DNA from: DATHVI01 sp035461385
GTDB lineage: Bacteria > Actinomycetota > Thermoleophilia > Solirubrobacterales > 70-9
DNA length: 47,992 bases
Assembly (NCBI GenBank): GCA_035461385.1
Contig: DATHVI010000008.1
Coordinates: 1-47,992 of the forward strand
Reading direction: 5' to 3'
Position 1 is the first letter of the stretch, and every line of letters starts with the position of its first letter. Position numbers and translations under genes: made by a program. A model generated the notes under the pieces. It was given only the letters and a program-made list of their open reading frames with translations, ran no database searches and was not told where the DNA came from. This document shows, one piece after another, positions 40,408 to 47,992 of the stretch.

Positions 40408-41333
40408 TCGCCGCCGCCACCTCCGCTCACAGGCGGTGGCGGAAGCTGCTGACGGTCGCGCTCGTGCTCGCGGCGGTTTTGGCCGCTTCGGAGGCAAATG
40501 CGGCGACGATCGTCTTCCCGGTCCAGCGCGAGCTGACGATCAACGTCGTCGGCGAGGCGACTCCCTATCCCTCGCGGCTGCAACTCTCCGGTCTCGGCGG
40601 ATCGGTGACGAAGGCGACCGTGAGCCTGGTCCGCATCCAGCACAAGTTCCCCGAGGACATCGACGCGCTGCTCGTCGGACCGGGCGGCCAGCACGTGATG
40701 CTGATGTCCGACGCGTGCCGGGGGGACATCTTCGTCCAGGTGACCCTCACCCTCGACGACGGGGCGCCGCAGCTGCTGCCGATCGACGACTGCGACCCAT
40801 TCGTGCCCGCGTGGAGGCCGGCGAACTACAACACCGAGCCCGCCGAGACGGCGATGCCGGCGCCGGCGCCGGCGGGGCCATACGGGTACTTCCTCTCGGC
40901 CCTCACCGGGACGAGCCCGAACGGGACCTGGAGGCTGTTCGTCGTCGACGACACGCCGCTTCAAGGTGGCCGGCTTCGCGACGGCTGGCGCCTCGAGCTG
41001 AGCGGGATCACCACCCCGGTCCGTTGCGCCGGGCGCACGCCGACGCAGATGGGGACCGCCGCCAACGACGTCGTCGGCTTCTCGGGGTTCGACCCGTTCA
41101 GCGACACCGGCCTGCGCGACGTGATCGCCGGGCTTGCCGGTCGTGACCGCCTCGCGGGTGGTCCGAAGGCCGACCGACTTTGCGGAGGTGGCGGTCGCGA
41201 CCGGCTCGCCGGCGGGGCCGGCCGCGACGTGCTGATCGGCGGGCCCGGCCCCGACACGCTCAACGGAGGGCCCGGGCGGGATCGATGCGAGGGCGGGCCC
41301 GGCAAGGACCGGCTGATCCGCTGCGAGCGCTGA
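40404..41333 (+). CDS. Secreted P-domain-like protein with RTX-like calcium-binding repeats
   Basis: This is a 309-residue protein starting at GTG 40404, which overlaps the previous stop (GTGA). After a signal peptide (LLTVALVLAAVLAASEANAA) comes a jelly-roll domain similar to the proprotein convertase P domain: IDALLVGPGGQHVMLMSDAC, then FLSALTGTSPNGTWRLFVVD and GGRLRDGWRLELSG. The last 80 residues are Gly-Asp repeats (GLAGRDRLAGG, GGGGRDRLAGGAGRDVLIGG, GGPGRDRCEGGPGKDRL). It has no protease domain, so it may be a binding module. It forms an operon with the two preceding secreted-protein genes. Confidence 0.82.
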   Translation: MIAAATSAHRRWRKLLTVALVLAAVLAASEANAATIVFPVQRELTINVVGEATPYPSRLQLSGLGGSVTKATVSLVRIQHKFPEDIDALLVGPGGQHVMLMSDACRGDIFVQVTLTLDDGAPQLLPIDDCDPFVPAWRPANYNTEPAETAMPAPAPAGPYGYFLSALTGTSPNGTWRLFVVDDTPLQGGRLRDGWRLELSGITTPVRCAGRTPTQMGTAANDVVGFSGFDPFSDTGLRDVIAGLAGRDRLAGGPKADRLCGGGGRDRLAGGAGRDVLIGGPGPDTLNGGPGRDRCEGGPGKDRLIRCER

Positions 41334-41451
41334 GGCCGCCGGGGCCATCGCTTCTACGCCTGCGCGCGCCGCATGCTCAACATCGTCTCCGGTGACGGCT
41401 ACGTGTGCCCCGCGGCGCCTCGCGAATGGTGAGGTTCGTCGGCGGACGAGC

Positions 41452-44043
<2,592 letters not shown>

Positions 44044-44052
44044 CGACGACGT

Positions 44053-44081
44053 AGTCTAGCGGGGTGAGCGTGGGATTGCAA
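44053..44081 (-). promoter_or_regulatory. clpB promoter
   Basis: On the minus strand TTGCAA (44081-44076) and TAGACT (44058-44053) are separated by exactly 17 bp, close to the vegetative consensus. Transcription would begin near 44046, about 3 nt before the clpB ATG, so the message would be nearly leaderless. Confidence 0.6.
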
Positions 44082-44084
44082 GAA

Positions 44085-44107
44085 ATCTAAGTCAGAAGCA
44101 CTTAGAT
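44085..44107. promoter_or_regulatory. HAIR-like HspR operator upstream of clpB
   Basis: ATCTAAGT (44085-44092), a 7-nt spacer, and ACTTAGAT (44100-44107) form a perfect inverted repeat. The spacing matches the HspR-associated inverted repeat (CTTGAGT-N7-ACTCAAG) and the half-site is related. It is immediately upstream of the -35 box of clpB, and hspR is one gene away. Confidence 0.75.
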
Positions 44108-44128
44108 CAACCTGAGCAACCTGAGCTG

Positions 44129-44524
44129 TCAGCCAAGGCGGCGGACGACCCAAGCGCCGGCGAGCGCGCCGGCGCCCGCCGCCCCGAGCCCGACCACCCC
44201 CGCCCGCCGCTCCCCGCCTCGCGCGAGCCCTAGCGCGAACGCGAGGCAGTCGCCGGCGTCGACCGCCGCCGCCGCCCCAGCGGCCGCCCGGCTGCGCTCG
44301 CGACTAGGCAGCGACGCGAGCTGGAGCGCCCCGAGCGCGATGTCCCGGCTCGCCGCGAGTCGGGCCATCGTCTCGACCCCGGGACCGGCGGCCTCGAACC
44401 CGAGCGCCCGCAGCGCCCTGGCGGCGCTCGCCCAGATCGCGGCGCCGATCCCGATCCGGCCGAGGGCGGTGCCGACGATCGCAGCCCGCGTCGCCGGGTC
44501 GACCGGGTTGCGGCGGCGCAGCAT
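44129..44524 (-). CDS. Ala/Gly-rich membrane protein of unknown function
   Basis: ATG 44524 gives 131 residues. It begins MLRRRNPVDPATRAAIVGTA and has two or three moderately hydrophobic stretches (RIGIGAAIWASAARALRALG; AGVVGLGAAGAGALAGAWVV) separated by a charged middle. Members with this layout occur in actinobacterial genomes without assigned function. It lies between hspR and clpB, 10 nt after the hspR stop, and is probably at the end of the dnaK operon. It could be a longer frame overlapping hspR, but the upstream part there is not protein-like. Confidence 0.6.
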   Translation of the reverse strand: MLRRRNPVDPATRAAIVGTALGRIGIGAAIWASAARALRALGFEAAGPGVETMARLAASRDIALGALQLASLPSRERSRAAAGAAAAVDAGDCLAFALGLARGGERRAGVVGLGAAGAGALAGAWVVRRLG

Positions 44525-44534
44525 CGGTAGCGCC

Positions 44535-45071
44535 TCAGCCGCCGGCCGGTTGCCCGCCGCGCTTACGCTCGACCTTGATCTTGATCGGCTTCGCCGCGTC
44601 GGCGGGGACGAGATCGGTCGACTCGTAGGCGCGGTAGGGGACGAGCTCGGCGCGGAAGGATCGGCGCACGCGCTCGATCTCCTCCGCCATCTGGCGCTCG
44701 ATCGCGGCAGCGCGGGCGCGCAGGCGCGACATCTCCGAACGCGCCCGCTCGAGCTGCTCCTCGAGCTCGAGCACGGTTTCGACACCGGCGAGGTTGAGCC
44801 CCTCCTCGGAGGTCATCCGCTGGATCCGGCGCAGGCGCTCGACGTCCTCGACCGAGTAAAGGCGGGTCTTCTTCGGCGAGCGCTTCGGGGTGATCAACCC
44901 GCGCGCCTCGTACATCCGCAGCGTCTGCGGGTGCATGTCGGCGAGCTCGGCCGCGACCGAGATCATGAACACGCCGCGCTTGCGCTCGACCCCGCCCCCC
45001 GGGGCCTCCCCGCGCCCCGCGGAGCGGCCCCGCTCGGGCCGGCTTCGCGTCCGGTCTCGCTTCGCCGCCAT
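44535..45071 (-). CDS. hspR: Heat-shock repressor HspR
   Basis: This is a 178-residue MerR-family protein. A 36-residue basic lead is followed by the helix-turn-helix AAELADMHPQTLRMYEARGL and ITPKRSPKKTRLYSVEDVER, and then a coiled coil (TVLELEEQLERARSEMSRLR). HspR binds the HAIR operator with DnaK as co-repressor, so free DnaK signals the end of stress. The gene lies directly after dnaJ with a 2-nt gap, as in Streptomyces and mycobacteria, which forms the feedback loop. An internal ATG before ISVAAELAD is an alternative start. Confidence 0.92.
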   Translation of the reverse strand: MAAKRDRTRSRPERGRSAGRGEAPGGGVERKRGVFMISVAAELADMHPQTLRMYEARGLITPKRSPKKTRLYSVEDVERLRRIQRMTSEEGLNLAGVETVLELEEQLERARSEMSRLRARAAAIERQMAEEIERVRRSFRAELVPYRAYESTDLVPADAAKPIKIKVERKRGGQPAGG

Positions 45072-45073
45072 CG

Positions 45074-46174
45074 TCAACCGCCGCCTACCTTCGCGGATCG
45101 GGCGGACGCCTCGCGCAGCAGCGCAGCGCGTGGATCGTGGTCGTTCATCGCCGCCGCGAAGTCCTCGAGCGCCCGCTTCTGCTCGCCGGAGAGGTCGCGG
45201 GGGACCTCGATCTCGAGCCGGTAGAGCACGTCGGCGCGGTCGCGGCTTCCGGGCTTCGGCGGTCCCTCGCCGCGCAGCCGCTGGACGGTTCCGTGGGGGG
45301 TGCCGGCCGGGACCCGGATCCGCTTCGTCCCGTTGAGCGTCGGCACCTCGACCGTCGCCCCGCCGATCGCCTCGGCGACGGTGATCGGCACCGTCACCTC
45401 GAGGTTGCCGTCGGCGCGGCGGCGGAAGACCCTCGACGGCGCCACCCTGGTGACGACGTAGAGGTCGCCCGGCGGACCGCCGCGCGGCCCGTCCTCGCCC
45501 TTGCCGGCGACCCGGATCCGGCTGCCGTCGTGGACTCCGGCCGGGATCCGCACCCGGTAGCGCTTGCGCTGCTGGGTCAGCCCCGACCCGTCGCAGGTCG
45601 CGCACGGGTCCTCGATCACCTGCCCGCCGCCGCCGCAGCGCGGGCACGGCTGGGTGATCGAGAAGAAGCCCTGGCTCTCGGAGTCGATCCCGCGCCCGCC
45701 GCAGCGCGGGCAGACGACCGGCGCCGTCCCCGGCTTCGCGCCGGTGCCCGCGCAGGTCTTGCAGGTCGCCTGCTTGGGCACCGTGACCGAGAGCTCGGCG
45801 CCGTCGATCGCCTGCTCGAACGAGAGGTGGACCTCGGTCTCGAGGTCGCGGCCGCGGGCCGGGCCCCGGGCGCCGCCGCCGCGGCGGAAGAACGCCGAGA
45901 ACATGTCGCCGAGGTCGGAGGCGAAGTTCCCGGGCCCGGGGGCGCCGCGGCCGAAGCCCGCGAAGGCGCCGCCGGCGTCGTACTGCTTGCGCTTCTCGGC
46001 GTCGGAGAGCGTCGCGTAGGCCTCCTGGATCTCCTTGAACCGCTCCTCGGCTCCGGGATCGCCGGGGTTGCGGTCGGGGTGGTTCTCGCGCGCGAGCTTG
46101 CGGTAGGCCTTCTTGATCTCCTCGGCGCTCGCCCCGCGCCCGACCCCGAGCACCTCGTAGAAGTCGCGCGCCAT
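45074..46174 (-). CDS. dnaJ: DnaJ co-chaperone
   Basis: This is a 366-residue type I J-protein. The J domain has the HPD motif in ENHPDRNPGDPG. A Gly/Phe-rich stretch (GAFAGFGRGAPGPGNFAS) follows, then the zinc-binding domain with CKTCAGTG, CPRCGGRG, CPRCGGGG and CATCDGSG. The C-terminal substrate-binding domain ends near FAAAMNDHDPRAALLREASA. It delivers clients to DnaK and stimulates its ATPase. It lies 10 nt after grpE and 2 nt before hspR in one operon. Confidence 0.95.
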   Translation of the reverse strand: MARDFYEVLGVGRGASAEEIKKAYRKLARENHPDRNPGDPGAEERFKEIQEAYATLSDAEKRKQYDAGGAFAGFGRGAPGPGNFASDLGDMFSAFFRRGGGARGPARGRDLETEVHLSFEQAIDGAELSVTVPKQATCKTCAGTGAKPGTAPVVCPRCGGRGIDSESQGFFSITQPCPRCGGGGQVIEDPCATCDGSGLTQQRKRYRVRIPAGVHDGSRIRVAGKGEDGPRGGPPGDLYVVTRVAPSRVFRRRADGNLEVTVPITVAEAIGGATVEVPTLNGTKRIRVPAGTPHGTVQRLRGEGPPKPGSRDRADVLYRLEIEVPRDLSGEQKRALEDFAAAMNDHDPRAALLREASARSAKVGGG

Positions 46175-46184
46175 CGTCTGCCCC

Positions 46185-46791
46185 CTACTCGCTGACCACT
46201 ACCCGCGCCGCCCGCAGCACCTGGCCGTCGAGCCGGTAGCCGCGCTCGAGCGTCTCGACGACGACGCCCGCCGCGGCGCCCTCGACCGCACGGGTATGGA
46301 GCGCCTCGTGCCACGAGGGATCGAAGCGCTCGCCGACCGGGTCGTAGGCCTCGACGCCGGCCCGCTCGAGCGTCGCCTGGAGCTCGCCGAGGACGAGCGC
46401 CACGCCGCGTGCGAGGGCCTCCTGCGCCGAGGCCTCCTCGCTCGACGCCTCGGCGGACGGATCGGCCGAGGCGTCCTCGATCCCGGCCGAGCGCAGCGCC
46501 CGCTCGAGGTTGTCGATCGCGGGCAGCAGCTCGCGGGCGAGGCTCGCCTTGCCGCGCCGCTCGGCATCGGCGGCGTCGCGGGCCGCCCGCTTGCGGTAGT
46601 TCTCGAAGTCGGCCTTCGTCCGCCGCGCGAGGTCGAGGTAGGAGTCGCGCTCGCCGCGGATCTCCTCGAGCAGGCGGTCGAGGTCGTGCTCGACCGCCTG
46701 CTCCTCGGGCCCCTCGGGGGCCTGCGAACCCTCCGCCGGGGGCGCCGGGTGGACGTCCTCGGTCTCGGTCTCGGCTCGGCCCTCGGGCGCG

Positions 46792-46808
<17 letters not shown>
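46185..46808 (-). CDS. grpE: GrpE nucleotide exchange factor
   Basis: This is a 207-residue protein. An acidic, Pro/Glu-rich lead of about 45 residues is followed by the long helix (ERDSYLDLARRTKADFENYR) and the beta domain (GVEAYDPVGERFDPSWHEAL and ETLERGYRLDGQVLRAARVV). It releases ADP from DnaK and may act as a thermosensor. ATG 46808 overlaps the dnaK 3' end by 17 nt, so the two genes are translationally coupled. Confidence 0.93.

Positions 46809-47992
<1,184 letters not shown>

Noticed and set aside
41373..41432. 19-codon frame after the P-domain gene, in the same frame (MLNIVSGDGYVCPAAPREW)
   Set aside because: It has coding-like codons and could be read-through or a remnant of a longer tail, but it is too short and has no ribosome site.

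Overview
This is about 48 kb of very GC-rich chromosome with strongly GC-ending codons. It comes from an actinobacterium, and I infer a member of the Thermoleophilia (Solirubrobacterales-like). The support is the dnaK-grpE-dnaJ-hspR order with clpB close by, a mycobacterial-style fabG4/htdX lipid locus, frequent GTG/TTG starts and overlapping stop/start codons, and secreted CSLREA-type beta-helix proteins with RTX-like tails. No phage, transposase or CRISPR array is visible.

Layout. 0-8.7 kb: a truncated DsbA-fold isomerase, dihydrolipoyl dehydrogenase, a frameshifted membrane-protein gene, then a lipid operon (acyl-CoA dehydrogenase/oxidase, thiolase, FabG4-type reductase, MaoC/HtdX-type dehydratase) behind a 22-bp palindrome, and a methyltransferase. 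8.7-12.4 kb: thiamine biosynthesis, with thiE on the minus strand and, divergently, a TPP riboswitch driving thiO-thiS-thiG. 12.5-17.8 kb: an accessory-looking segment. It opens with an odd tRNA-Lys(UUU), which is followed directly by a decayed phzF fragment. Then come a decapeptide-repeat membrane protein, a c-type cytochrome, about 1.1 kb with no supported gene, and a sulfur operon (dsrE-dsrF-dsrH-SQR). An intact phzF relative and a PhoD-type phosphatase close it. 20.2-34.6 kb: nearly all of de novo purine synthesis on the minus strand (purD, E, B, then C, S, Q, L, F, N, H). It is interrupted by a small plus-strand block: a broken winged-helix gene, a metallo-hydrolase-like gene, and a CsoR-type copper sensor with a perfect operator and a duplicated hairpin leader. 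34.7-41.3 kb: a GYD protein, a large LuxR regulator and three secreted proteins. 41.4-48 kb: the chaperone locus (clpB, a small membrane protein, hspR, dnaJ, grpE, partial dnaK).

How genes work together. The lipid operon can carry out rounds of fatty acyl oxidation or, in reverse, elongation. thiO, thiS, thiG and thiE build the thiazole and join it to the pyrimidine. The dsrEFH proteins and the SQR-like flavoprotein form a sulfur-oxidation or sulfur-relay unit. HspR, encoded after dnaJ, probably represses both dnaK and clpB, and a HAIR-like operator sits beside the clpB promoter.

Points most worth checking: the tRNA whose universal G19-C56 elbow pair is replaced by C19-G56; the phzF remnant joined to that tRNA's 3' end, which suggests an integration scar; the nine-unit decapeptide repeat protein; and the csoR leader with its 66-bp in-frame tandem duplication.
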